From Lwoffella lincolnii (GTDB lineage: Bacteria > Pseudomonadota > Gammaproteobacteria > Pseudomonadales > Moraxellaceae): a DNA stretch of 64,000 nucleotides. Under the pieces are notes generated by a model. The model was not told the DNA's origin, made no database searches, and worked only from the letters and a program-made list of their open reading frames with translations. The translations under genes and the position numbers were made by a program. The DNA is taken from contig NZ_MUYT01000012.1 in assembly GCF_002014765.1 (NCBI RefSeq), forward strand, positions 44,041 through 108,040, read 5' to 3'. Shown one piece after another: positions 1-8,571 of the stretch (its first letter is position 1; every line of letters starts with the position of its first letter).

Positions 1-2
1 GG

Positions 3-317
3 GTCATCAAACAAGACCCATTAGGCATTCAAAATATCTACATTCAAGCCAAAAGATATGCCAGTGATAACATGATTGGTTCAAAAGAATTACAATCCTT
101 TTCAGGGGCATTACAGGGCAATGGCGTGGAACGGGGTGTGTTTATCACCACATCATCATTTACCAAATCCGCCCAAGGATTTTCTCAAAAATTATTAGGC
201 AGAATTGTCCTGATTGATGGGCAAGAGCTGGTTGGTTTGATGATTAAATATAAAGTGGGCATTCAAGTCAAAGAAGTGCTTGAAATTTGTGAAATTGATG
301 AAGATTTTTTTGAATGA
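3..317 (+). CDS. Mrr-like restriction endonuclease, C-terminal part (5' end outside window)
   Basis: The reading frame is open from the window edge and has no start inside, so this is the tail of a longer gene. The visible part contains IYIQAKRY, the QxK form of the PD-(D/E)xK nuclease core found in Mrr-type enzymes, then GALQGNGVERGVFITTSSFT and a VLIDGQELVGLMI strand-helix unit ending IDEDFFE, all typical of the Mrr catalytic domain. Mrr proteins are type IV restriction enzymes that cut modified foreign DNA. The stop overlaps the start of the next gene by 4 bp (ATGA), suggesting translational coupling with the Fic gene. The N-terminal winged-helix half cannot be seen, so intactness is unknown. 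Confidence 0.85.
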   Translation, partial: VIKQDPLGIQNIYIQAKRYASDNMIGSKELQSFSGALQGNGVERGVFITTSSFTKSAQGFSQKLLGRIVLIDGQELVGLMIKYKVGIQVKEVLEICEIDEDFFE

Positions 318-985
318 ATATGCCCATCATGTTTGCTGACAAATTCAACCTAAGCCTTGAACAAAATCGGTTTTTGGCGAAAAAAAACATCGTTGAAGTC
401 ATTCACAGCATGTCACGCTTGGAAAATGTCAATACCACTTTTCCCCAGACCAAAACCATTATTGATGGCATGAGTGTGAGCGGCATTTCAACCCATGACA
501 TGCAAGTGCTGTTAAATCTAAAAAATGCGTGGCAATTTATTTTATCATCGGACAGTCAATTTGACCTGGCATTTGCGTGCAAAGTCAATGGCTTTGTGAC
601 ATACAATGAAAGTTTGGCGTGGGGTGAGCTAAGAACTGGCAATGTTGGCATTAGTGGCGTGAGTTTTGTGCCAGACATTCCGCTTAAAAATAAGGTTGAA
701 CAAGCATTAAATGAATTGAATCACTTACCCATATCAAACACGCATCGTATTTTAAAAACCATGTATTATATGATGCGACATCAATTATTTTGGGACGGTA
801 ATAAACGCACAGCAATGATTTGTACCAATTACGAACTTATCATGGCAGGTTGTGGCGTGTTAAATATCAATGAAAATCAACTTGAAACATGGCATACATT
901 ATTATCAGCATTTTATGAAAGCAACGATGATAACAAGATTGTGGCGTGGACTTATGAGAATTGTTTATATGGCATGACAGTCTAA
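314..985 (+). CDS. Fic-domain protein (probable AMP-transferase)
   Basis: 223 residues. The Fic catalytic motif is HQLFWDGNKRT at about residues 156-166: the catalytic His, the Phe, an acidic residue and the Gly-Asn-Lys-Arg phosphate loop are all present. The flap region GELRTGNVGISG (about 104-115) is also typical. Near residue 46 TKTIIDG resembles the inhibitory (S/T)xxxE(G/N) helix of self-inhibited Fic proteins, but with Asp instead of Glu. Fic enzymes usually transfer AMP from ATP to a protein target. The start overlaps the stop of the Mrr-like gene, so the two are probably co-translated. The target is unknown; it could act as a toxin, a defence factor or a housekeeping modifier. A second ATG two codons downstream is also possible. 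Confidence 0.85.
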   Translation: MNMPIMFADKFNLSLEQNRFLAKKNIVEVIHSMSRLENVNTTFPQTKTIIDGMSVSGISTHDMQVLLNLKNAWQFILSSDSQFDLAFACKVNGFVTYNESLAWGELRTGNVGISGVSFVPDIPLKNKVEQALNELNHLPISNTHRILKTMYYMMRHQLFWDGNKRTAMICTNYELIMAGCGVLNINENQLETWHTLLSAFYESNDDNKIVAWTYENCLYGMTV

Positions 986-1035
986 AACATCATTCATTAA
1001 AAATACCATTAATCCGATTTATATTTTCAATTTCA

Positions 1036-1560
1036 ATGGAAAAAACATCAATGACAATGATTTTAAGCATTTTAATCCTATTTTTTATCATCAGACTGTT
1101 ATTTTTAGCCGTCTCCATTAAACATGAAAAAGCCTTGATTGCCAAAGGGGCAACACAATACGGAAAAACCAATTCCACGGTGCTTGCGGTGGTTCATACG
1201 CTTTATTATTTGGCGTGTTTTATCTCGGTATGGCTTTTTGACACTGCTTTTAATGGCATATCCTTGGTTGGTACGCTGATGGTAGGTGCTTCATTTGTGA
1301 TATTGGCGTTGATTATCAAGCAGTTGGGGGAGATTTGGACGGTTAAAATCTATATTTTACCAGAACATCAAATTAATCGTTCGTGGTTATTTAAAACATT
1401 TCGCCACCCCAATTATTTTTTAAACATCATACCTGAACTGATTGGCATCGCCTTATTGTGTCAAGCGTGGTATGTGTTATTGATTGGCCTGCCCATTTAT
1501 TTGCTGGTCTTATTTAAGCGTATCCGTCAAGAAGAACAAGCGATGGCAACACTTTTTTAA
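1036..1560 (+). CDS. Isoprenylcysteine methyltransferase-like (ICMT family) membrane protein
   Basis: About 174 residues, hydrophobic, with four or five predicted membrane segments. The C-terminal half carries FRHPNYFLNIIPELIGIALL, the RHPxY-type signature of the bacterial ICMT/phospholipid-methyltransferase family, which binds S-adenosylmethionine at the membrane. Substrates of the bacterial members are mostly unknown. The frame stays open upstream into the Fic gene, but the ATG at 1036, or the one at 1051 preceded by a GGA, is a more likely start than one overlapping the Fic gene. It stands between the Mrr-Fic pair and carB, and nothing in the sequence ties it to either. Confidence 0.75.
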   Translation: MEKTSMTMILSILILFFIIRLLFLAVSIKHEKALIAKGATQYGKTNSTVLAVVHTLYYLACFISVWLFDTAFNGISLVGTLMVGASFVILALIIKQLGEIWTVKIYILPEHQINRSWLFKTFRHPNYFLNIIPELIGIALLCQAWYVLLIGLPIYLLVLFKRIRQEEQAMATLF

Positions 1561-1614
1561 CCCATTTTATCAATCAAAAAAATTATCAATAATTTATCAA
1601 CAAAGAGAACCACC

Positions 1615-4600
1615 ATGCCAAAGCGTACCGACATTAAATCCATTCTTATCATCGGTGCAGGCCCCATTGTCATCGGACAAGCCTGTGAATTTGACTATTC
1701 AGGCGCCCAAGCCTGCAAAGCCTTAAAAGAAGAAGGCTATCGGGTGATTTTGGTAAACTCAAATCCTGCCACCATCATGACCGACCCGTCCATGGCTGAT
1801 GCCACTTATATTGAACCGATTACCTGGCAGACGGTAGAGCAAATCATTGCCAAAGAGCGTCCTGATGCCATTTTGCCAACCATGGGCGGACAGACGGCAC
1901 TTAACTGTGCGCTTGACCTTGACAAACATGGCGTGCTTGCCAAATATGGCTGTGAGCTGATTGGGGCGACCAAAGAAGCCATTGAAAAAGCCGAAGACCG
2001 TGAACTGTTTGATAAAGCCATGAAAAAAATCGGTCTGGAATGCCCCAAAGCAGAAATTGCACAGAGCATGGATGATGCTTTTGCCATTCAAGCTAAGGTT
2101 GGTTTTCCGTGCATTATCCGCCCATCATTCACCATGGGGGGTTCTGGGGGTGGCATTGCTTATAACCGTGAGGAGTTTATTGAGATTTGTGAGCGTGGGT
2201 TTGACTTATCACCCACCCATCAGCTGCTCATTGACGAGAGTTTAATCGGTTGGAAAGAGTATGAAATGGAGGTGGTGCGTGATAAAAACGACAACTGCAT
2301 CATCGTCTGTTCCATTGAAAACTTTGACCCCATGGGCGTACATACAGGCGATTCCATCACCGTCGCCCCTGCCCAAACCTTAACCGACAAAGAATACCAA
2401 ATCATGCGTAATGCGTCCATCGCTGTGTTGCGTGAGATTGGTGTGGAGACAGGTGGCTCAAATGTCCAATTTGGCATCAATCCAAAAACAGGGCGTATGG
2501 TGGTGATTGAGATGAACCCACGAGTCAGCCGTTCATCAGCATTGGCATCTAAGGCGACAGGCTTTCCCATTGCCAAAATCGCTGCCAAACTTGCCGTCGG
2601 CTATACCCTAGATGAGCTAAAAAATGACATCACAGGGGGCAAAACCCCAGCGAGTTTTGAGCCTGCCATTGACTATGTGGTTACCAAAATGCCACGCTTT
2701 AACTTTGAAAAATTCCCCCAAGCTGAGAGCGTGCTAACCACTCAAATGAAATCAGTTGGCGAGGTGATGGCAATTGGTCGTAATTTTCAAGAATCCATGC
2801 AAAAGGCACTGCGTGGTCTGGAAATAGGGGCGACAGGCTTTGATGAGCAATTAGACTTTGAACAAAATGATGACAGCATCATCAGCACCTTAAAACTCAA
2901 ACTCAAAACCCCCACCCCAGAACGCATTTTTTATATCGCTGATGCACTGCGTTTTGGCTTATCGGTTGATGATGTTTTTGCTGACACCAACATTGACCCA
3001 TGGTTTTTGGTGCAAATTGAGGACATTGTTCATACAGAAAATCAGCTAAAAACCCTTGGCATGGGCGACTTAACCCCCAATTTACTACGCCGTCTTAAAC
3101 GAAAAGGCCTCTCCGATGCACGCATTGCCAAATTGATGGGCGTGTCTGAAAAACAATTTCGCAAAACCCGTTGGAACATGGGCATTTATCCTGTGTACAA
3201 ACGGGTGGATACTTGTGCCGCTGAGTTTGAAACATCAACCGCTTATATGTACTCAACATATGATGAAGAGTGCGAGGCCAACCCATCAAATAAAGACAAA
3301 ATCATGGTCATCGGTGGCGGCCCTAACCGTATCGGACAAGGCATTGAGTTTGATTATTGCTGTGTCCACGCCGCCCTTGCCATGCGTGAAGATGGCTATG
3401 AGACCATCATGGTGAACTGTAACCCTGAGACCGTTTCAACCGACTATGACACATCAGACCGTTTGTATTTTGAGCCAATTACCCTAGAAGATGTGCTTGA
3501 AATCGTACGCACCGAAAATCCTAAGGGCGTGATTGTGCAATATGGCGGACAAACGCCACTAAAACTTGCCCGCAGTCTTGAACAAGCAGGCGTTCCCATC
3601 ATTGGCACAAGTCCTGATGCCATTGACCGAGCCGAAGACCGTGAACGCTTTTTACACATGATACAAAAATTGGGTTTGACACAACCCAATAACAGCATCG
3701 TTAAATCCTTTGAAGAGGGCATATCAGAAGCCACCAAAGTAGGCTACCCCTTAGTTGTACGCCCATCGTATGTTTTGGGCGGTCGTGCCATGGAGATTGT
3801 CTATAACGAAGATGAACTTAAACGCTACTTGCGTGATGCGGTGCAAGCGTCTCATGAAGCGCCTGTCCTGCTTGACCATTTCTTAGATGATGCCATTGAG
3901 GTGGATGTGGACTGTGTATCGGACGGCAAAGAGGTGGTGATTGGCGGCATCATGCAACACATTGAACAAGCAGGCGTGCACTCGGGCGATTCTGCTTGCT
4001 CCATTCCGCCTTACTCATTAAGTGATGACATTCAAGATGACATGCGTCGCCAAACCGTCGCCATGGCAAAAGAGCTTGGTGTGGTCGGCTTGATGAATGT
4101 GCAATTTGCCATCAAAGGTGAAACAGTCTATGTCTTAGAGGTTAACCCAAGAGCGTCTCGCACCGTGCCATTTGTCTCCAAATGTATCGGCGTGTCTTTG
4201 GCAAAAATCGCCGCCCGCTGTATGGCAGGACAGACTTTGGCAGAGCAAAACTTCACCCAAGAGATTGTGCCAAGTCATTATTCGGTCAAAGAAGCGGTGT
4301 TTCCTTTTGCCAAATTTCCAGGCGTTGACCCCATTCTTGGCCCTGAGATGAAATCCACAGGCGAGGTGATGGGTGTGGGGCAGACCTTTGGTGAGGCTTT
4401 TTATAAAGCGGTGACTGGTGGTAACCAAACCATTCCTGGTTTGCCCACCGAAGGTGAGATCAAAACTGTGTTTATCTCAGTACGTGACAGTGATAAGTCC
4501 CACCTTGCCAAGGTTGCCCAGCAGTTTAAAGACTATGGCTTTAAGCTGGTGGCAACAGGTGGCACACAAGAATATCTGACCAATCAGGGCATTGAATGCG

Positions 4601-4872
4601 AGCGTATCAATAAAGTACGTGAAGGCAGACCACACATCTTAGATGCCATCAAAAACGGTGATATTGACATCATCATCAACACCACCGAGGGCAAGCAGGC
4701 TCAAGAAGACTCATCATCTATCCGTCGCAATGCGTTGCAAAGTAAAGTATTTTATATGACAACATTAAGTTCAGCCCAAGCCACCGCCACCGCCTATCAG
4801 GTGCAGTTACCGTTTGCAGTTTATCAGTTACAAGACTTACATCAATCAACTCACATAAACCAACTTGCATAA
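1615..4872 (+). CDS. carB: Carbamoyl-phosphate synthase large subunit
   Basis: 1085 residues, full length for CarB. It begins with KSILIIGAGPIVIGQACEF and contains two homologous ATP-grasp halves; the second opens with DKIMVIGGGPNRIGQGIEFD near residue 560. A C-terminal MGS-like allosteric domain begins near residue 955 (VFISVRDSDKSHL). The enzyme makes carbamoyl phosphate from bicarbonate, ATP and ammonia delivered by CarA, feeding arginine and pyrimidine synthesis. The ATG follows an AGAGAA ribosome-binding sequence. Its usual partner carA is not upstream; the preceding genes are an ICMT-like protein and the Mrr-Fic pair. greA follows, as in related gamma-proteobacteria. Confidence 0.98.
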   Translation: MPKRTDIKSILIIGAGPIVIGQACEFDYSGAQACKALKEEGYRVILVNSNPATIMTDPSMADATYIEPITWQTVEQIIAKERPDAILPTMGGQTALNCALDLDKHGVLAKYGCELIGATKEAIEKAEDRELFDKAMKKIGLECPKAEIAQSMDDAFAIQAKVGFPCIIRPSFTMGGSGGGIAYNREEFIEICERGFDLSPTHQLLIDESLIGWKEYEMEVVRDKNDNCIIVCSIENFDPMGVHTGDSITVAPAQTLTDKEYQIMRNASIAVLREIGVETGGSNVQFGINPKTGRMVVIEMNPRVSRSSALASKATGFPIAKIAAKLAVGYTLDELKNDITGGKTPASFEPAIDYVVTKMPRFNFEKFPQAESVLTTQMKSVGEVMAIGRNFQESMQKALRGLEIGATGFDEQLDFEQNDDSIISTLKLKLKTPTPERIFYIADALRFGLSVDDVFADTNIDPWFLVQIEDIVHTENQLKTLGMGDLTPNLLRRLKRKGLSDARIAKLMGVSEKQFRKTRWNMGIYPVYKRVDTCAAEFETSTAYMYSTYDEECEANPSNKDKIMVIGGGPNRIGQGIEFDYCCVHAALAMREDGYETIMVNCNPETVSTDYDTSDRLYFEPITLEDVLEIVRTENPKGVIVQYGGQTPLKLARSLEQAGVPIIGTSPDAIDRAEDRERFLHMIQKLGLTQPNNSIVKSFEEGISEATKVGYPLVVRPSYVLGGRAMEIVYNEDELKRYLRDAVQASHEAPVLLDHFLDDAIEVDVDCVSDGKEVVIGGIMQHIEQAGVHSGDSACSIPPYSLSDDIQDDMRRQTVAMAKELGVVGLMNVQFAIKGETVYVLEVNPRASRTVPFVSKCIGVSLAKIAARCMAGQTLAEQNFTQEIVPSHYSVKEAVFPFAKFPGVDPILGPEMKSTGEVMGVGQTFGEAFYKAVTGGNQTIPGLPTEGEIKTVFISVRDSDKSHLAKVAQQFKDYGFKLVATGGTQEYLTNQGIECERINKVREGRPHILDAIKNGDIDIIINTTEGKQAQEDSSSIRRNALQSKVFYMTTLSSAQATATAYQVQLPFAVYQLQDLHQSTHINQLA

Positions 4873-4946
4873 ACCAGGAGATGCGGTAAAATAGGCATAT
4901 TATTTTATTGATATCGTGTGTTTGTGTTCATTATGATGATTTATTG

Positions 4947-4979
4947 ACACTGGCAACCTTGCGTTTGCCAGTGTTTATT
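4947..4979 (+). terminator. Hairpin/terminator after carB
   Basis: ACACTGGCAA at 4947-4956 pairs with TTGCCAGTGT at 4965-4974 (10-bp stem, 8-nt loop) and is followed by a short T-rich run. It lies between carB and greA and probably ends or attenuates carB transcription. Confidence 0.7.
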
Positions 4980-4999
4980 TATGTTTTTAAGGAAGAATT

Positions 5000-5476
5000 A
5001 TGCAACGCTATCCCATGACACCCCAAGGTTACGCTGCTTTAGAAGCAGAACTCAAACAGCTAAAAACCATTGACCGCCCACGCATCACCGCCGCCATTGC
5101 CGAAGCTCGTGAACATGGTGATTTAAAAGAAAATGCCGAATACCACGCCGCCCGTGAGCAACAAGGGTTTTGTGAAGCTCGCATTCGTGACATCGAAGCC
5201 AAACTTGGCGGGGCTCAAATCATTGACCCTGCCAGCCTGCCACAAGAGGGACGAGTGGTGTTTGGGGTAACCGTTGTGATTGAAAACGTGGATACTGAAG
5301 AAGAAAAACGCTACAAGATTGTTGGTGATGATGAAGCTGATTTCAAAGCCAATAAAATTTCCATCAACTCACCCATCGCTCGGGGTTTGATTGGCAAATC
5401 AAAAGGGGACGAAGCTCGCATCGAGACACCCAGCGGTGTGGTGGAATATGAAATCATCGAAGTTCTTTATACATAA
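5000..5476 (+). CDS. greA: Transcript cleavage factor GreA
   Basis: 158 residues, the normal GreA length. The N-terminal coiled coil contains the acidic tip (EHGDLKENAEYHAAREQQG, about residues 35-53) that enters the RNA polymerase secondary channel and stimulates cleavage of backtracked RNA. The C-terminal FKBP-like domain ends in SGVVEYEIIEVLY. The ATG follows AAGGAAG. A hairpin separates it from carB and a strong terminator follows, so it can be expressed on its own. Confidence 0.97.
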   Translation: MQRYPMTPQGYAALEAELKQLKTIDRPRITAAIAEAREHGDLKENAEYHAAREQQGFCEARIRDIEAKLGGAQIIDPASLPQEGRVVFGVTVVIENVDTEEEKRYKIVGDDEADFKANKISINSPIARGLIGKSKGDEARIETPSGVVEYEIIEVLYT

Positions 5477-5523
5477 GACGTCTTTTATCATAAAGGCATA
5501 TATCATAAAGGCATAACGTCATC

Positions 5524-5549
5524 AAAGCACCCACATGGGTGCTTTTTTT
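5524..5549 (+). terminator. Rho-independent terminator of greA
   Basis: AAAGCACCCA (5524-5533) and TGGGTGCTTT (5536-5545) form a 10-bp arm pair closing on a very short loop and running into seven Ts. This is a canonical terminator 50 bp after the greA stop. Confidence 0.9.
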
Positions 5550-5634
5550 CAGCTATAATAAAGTGAGCTGTTGATAATAATTGACAATAATGGACGAATA
5601 CACAGGTAAAAATCATAAAAGTAACATTCATAAG

Positions 5635-5733
5635 ACTTCCTGCAAAACTGATGACCAATAATCGGATTATCCTTATTGTATAAGGCTTTTATAAAAAATC
5701 TGAACCTAATAAAATTGTGGTTTTGCAGGAAGT
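5635..5733. mobile_element. MITE-like element with 14-bp perfect terminal inverted repeats
   Basis: ACTTCCTGCAAAAC at 5635-5648 is the exact reverse complement of GTTTTGCAGGAAGT at 5720-5733. The 99-bp unit has no coding capacity. The TGCAAAA core resembles ends of IS5-family elements, a resemblance from memory rather than a match search. ATA occurs just outside a slightly longer version of the repeats and could be a 3-bp target duplication, but this is not certain. It lies in the fhs leader, about 30 bp before the fhs start, so it is probably transcribed as a hairpin in the fhs 5' UTR. Confidence 0.6.
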
Positions 5734-5765
5734 TTATATGAACTCACATAAAAAGGAAAACCGCC

Positions 5766-7478
5766 ATGACCATGCTAAATGACCATCAAATCGCCCAAAA
5801 CGCTGACATCAAACCCATTGATGACATTGGTAACAAAATCGGACTGACAGCCAAACATCTGATTCCCTATGGTAAGCATAAAGCAAAAATCGATTTAACA
5901 GACATGGCCAACCTGCCCAATCGACATGGCAAGCTGATTTTGGTAACCGCCATCAACCCAACCCCAGCAGGTGAAGGTAAAACCACCGTTACCATCGGTT
6001 TGGCAGATGCCATTAATCAGCTGACCCCATCAACAGGTAAAACTGCCATGGTCGCCATGCGTGAACCATCTTTAGGCCCTGTTTTTGGCATGAAAGGTGG
6101 GGCAGCAGGCGGTGGCCATGCCCAAGTCATTCCCATGGAAGACATTAACTTACATTTCACTGGCGACCTACACGCCATTGGGGCAGCCAATAATTTACTG
6201 GCAGCTCTAATCGATAATCACATCTATCAAGGCAATGCCCTTAATATTGACCCCAAACGAGTGCTGTGGCGGCGAGCCATCGACATGAATGACCGTCAAT
6301 TACGCAACATCATCAGCGGTTGTGGTGATGCCACTGACGGCATGACTCGTGAAGATGGTTTTGACATCACGGTGGCATCGGAGGTCATGGCGGTGTTTTG
6401 CCTGGCAAATGACCTAAGCGATTTAAAAACCCGATTGGGCAACATGCTTGTCGCTTACAACCGAGACAAACAGCCCATCTATGCCAAAGACTTACACGCA
6501 CATGGAGCAATGACAGCCTTATTAAAAGATGCCATCAAACCCAATTTGGTGCAGACCCTAGAAGGCACACCTGCCATTGTGCATGGTGGACCTTTTGCGA
6601 ACATTGCCCACGGTTGTAACTCGGTGATTGCCAGCAAAACCGCCTTGCATTTAAGCGACTATTGCATCACTGAAGCAGGATTTGGCGCTGACCTTGGTGC
6701 TGAAAAATTCTGCGACATCAAGTGTCGCTTATCAGGACTACAACCTGACATGGCGGTGATTGTCGCCACCATCCGAGCATTAAAATACAATGGTGGTGCT
6801 AAAAAAGATGAATTAATACAAGAAAACTTAAGTGCATTGCAACAAGGTTTGCCCAATTTGCTAAAACACATAGATAACATGCAAGGCATTTTTGGTCTGC
6901 CTGTGGTGGTTGCCATTAACCGTTTTATCACCGACACTCAAGCAGAAATCGACATGATAACAGAAGCTTGTCAAAGTTTGGGGGTCAGTGTGGCGTTATG
7001 CGATGTGTGGGAAAAAGGCGGTCAAGGCGGTATCGAACTTGCCAAAAAGGTATTATCACTCACCGATGAATCAAAACACAACCCATCAAAAACAGCCCCA
7101 TCATCATTTGGGTTTGCTTATGACGTCAATGACAGCATCAAAGACAAAATCCTTGCCATCAGTCAACGTGTCTATGGGGCAGATGATATTAAGCTGAGTG
7201 GCCATGCGCTGAATCAAATTCGCCGTTTAGAAAAATTAGGACTTGATAAACTGCCCATCTGTATGGCAAAAACACAATATTCTTTCAGCGATAACCCCAA
7301 ACTATTGGGGCGACCCAAAGGGTTTACCATTCATGTGCGTGATTTGACCGTTGCCACAGGAGCAGGTTTTATCATCGCCATTTGTGGCAGTATCATGCGA
7401 ATGCCAGGATTGCCCAAACAGCCAGCAGCGCAACACATTGATGTGAATGATGATGGTGAGATTATAGGACTGTTTTAA
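5766..7478 (+). CDS. fhs: Formate--tetrahydrofolate ligase
   Basis: 570 residues, full length. The ATP-binding loop PTPAGEGKTT lies at residues 65-74, followed by REPSLGPVFGMKGGAAGGGH, the family signature. The enzyme makes 10-formyl-THF from formate, ATP and THF, supplying one-carbon units for purine synthesis; purE and purK lie downstream in this window but are not co-transcribed. The ATG follows AAAAAGGAAAACCGCC. A second ATG lies two codons in. Confidence 0.97.
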   Translation: MTMLNDHQIAQNADIKPIDDIGNKIGLTAKHLIPYGKHKAKIDLTDMANLPNRHGKLILVTAINPTPAGEGKTTVTIGLADAINQLTPSTGKTAMVAMREPSLGPVFGMKGGAAGGGHAQVIPMEDINLHFTGDLHAIGAANNLLAALIDNHIYQGNALNIDPKRVLWRRAIDMNDRQLRNIISGCGDATDGMTREDGFDITVASEVMAVFCLANDLSDLKTRLGNMLVAYNRDKQPIYAKDLHAHGAMTALLKDAIKPNLVQTLEGTPAIVHGGPFANIAHGCNSVIASKTALHLSDYCITEAGFGADLGAEKFCDIKCRLSGLQPDMAVIVATIRALKYNGGAKKDELIQENLSALQQGLPNLLKHIDNMQGIFGLPVVVAINRFITDTQAEIDMITEACQSLGVSVALCDVWEKGGQGGIELAKKVLSLTDESKHNPSKTAPSSFGFAYDVNDSIKDKILAISQRVYGADDIKLSGHALNQIRRLEKLGLDKLPICMAKTQYSFSDNPKLLGRPKGFTIHVRDLTVATGAGFIIAICGSIMRMPGLPKQPAAQHIDVNDDGEIIGLF

Positions 7479-7486
7479 CTGGCTAA

Positions 7487-7528
7487 GTTTTAACTGATTG
7501 GTTTTAACTGATTGGTTTTAACGGATTA
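7487..7528. repeat. Tandem 14-bp repeat downstream of fhs
   Basis: GTTTTAACTGATTG occurs at 7487-7500 and 7501-7514, with a third, slightly diverged copy at 7515-7528. The fhs stop region itself contains a related GTTTTAACTG. It looks like replication slippage. Confidence 0.8.
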
Positions 7529-7587
7529 ACTAAATTGTGGCATCAGATTAAAGCCCAAAGAAGACAAAAACCCAAGGAGCTGTTTTT

Positions 7588-8211
7588 ATGCAATCCCCCA
7601 TCAAGATGCCCCAATCATTCACCGTTGATGATTTTGTGGTGAACTGGCAAGCACGGCTGACGGATGCTCATTTAGAGCGATTGGCCAATCAGGGGTTTGT
7701 GGTGTTAGATGATGTGTTCACCGACAAGGCATTAAAGGCATTGCAACTTGAAAGTGGCAGTTGTGAATATCAACAAGCTTCCTTGACCAAGGGTGAACAA
7801 ATAACCCATATCCGTGGTGATAAAACCCGCTGGATAAACCAAGAGTGTGTTTTTGGCAGTCATTATTTAGCCAGCATTGACCAGCTGGCTAAACTGTGTA
7901 ACCGCTTATTGTACACTGGCATTCAACACAGCGAAGCCCATTACGCCTATTATCCTGTTGGGCTTGGCTATCAATGGCATCAAGACAACCCACAAGGACG
8001 TCATGAGCGGATACTCTCAGCGGTGTTCTATCTTAATGATGACTGGGGTGATGAGGACGGTGGTGAGTTAAGCTTAATTGATTTGTCTGATAGTCAGCAC
8101 CACATTTTACCAAAGGCCAATCGCTTGGTGCTGTTCCAAAGTGACTTAATGCACCAAGTGGAAATCACCAACCGCCAACGCCATTCCATCGCCACTTGGA
8201 TGCGAAGATAA
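7588..8211 (+). CDS. 2-oxoglutarate/Fe(II) oxygenase, prolyl-hydroxylase type
   Basis: 207 residues. The double-stranded beta-helix iron triad is visible: His131 and Asp133 in WHQDNP, the distal His189 in DLMHQV, and the 2-oxoglutarate-binding Arg198 in RQRHSIATW. An upstream IRGDKTRWI block (about 75-83) and HYAYYPVGLGYQWH match the organisation of the Pseudomonas prolyl hydroxylase PPHD, which hydroxylates a proline of EF-Tu. EF-Tu hydroxylation is therefore a reasonable hypothesis, but only the oxygenase fold is directly supported. The ATG follows CAAGGAG. The gene is monocistronic. Confidence 0.88.
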   Translation: MQSPIKMPQSFTVDDFVVNWQARLTDAHLERLANQGFVVLDDVFTDKALKALQLESGSCEYQQASLTKGEQITHIRGDKTRWINQECVFGSHYLASIDQLAKLCNRLLYTGIQHSEAHYAYYPVGLGYQWHQDNPQGRHERILSAVFYLNDDWGDEDGGELSLIDLSDSQHHILPKANRLVLFQSDLMHQVEITNRQRHSIATWMRR

Positions 8212-8535
8212 TCACCCCATGAAGAACAATCACCCCATGTTGACCACTGGGCATTTTGGCGATGATGCGGACTTGACCACCTAAAGTTTTAATATGCTTT
8301 ATACTTTTGTAAGGTGGATAGGATATCTGTGTGTCTTTGCCACTTTATGGTTGGGAACAAGTACACCCATGACATGCCCATAATTTTTATCAGTTGTGAC
8401 TGGCTAAGACGTGATTAGGTAGAAGAGAACTTATCATGACCCTTATTTTTTCGTTATTTAAAAACATGATAAAAATCAACAAGTTACATCAAGGCAAAAA
8501 AAATAGGGTAAAAAAGGTTATTTTTACGATAAGCC
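8212..8535. other. Intergenic DNA without a convincing gene
   Basis: AT-rich stretch between the oxygenase gene and the candidate small-RNA promoter. It has an imperfect hairpin bounded by CCACCT near 8278 and AGGTGG near 8311 that lacks a T run. A 52-codon frame at 8436-8594 with a weak ribosome-binding site runs into the small-RNA region and resembles no protein I know. Confidence 0.6.
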
Positions 8536-8565
8536 TTGATATGACTTATGTTTATCGGTTAGAAT
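8536..8565 (+). promoter_or_regulatory. Sigma-70 promoter of candidate small RNA
   Basis: TTGATA at 8536-8541 and TAGAAT at 8560-8565 are separated by 18 bp, a near-consensus pair. Predicted transcription start is about 8571-8573. No start codon with a good ribosome-binding site follows within the next 110 nt before a terminator. Confidence 0.65.
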
Positions 8566-8571
8566 GCTTGT

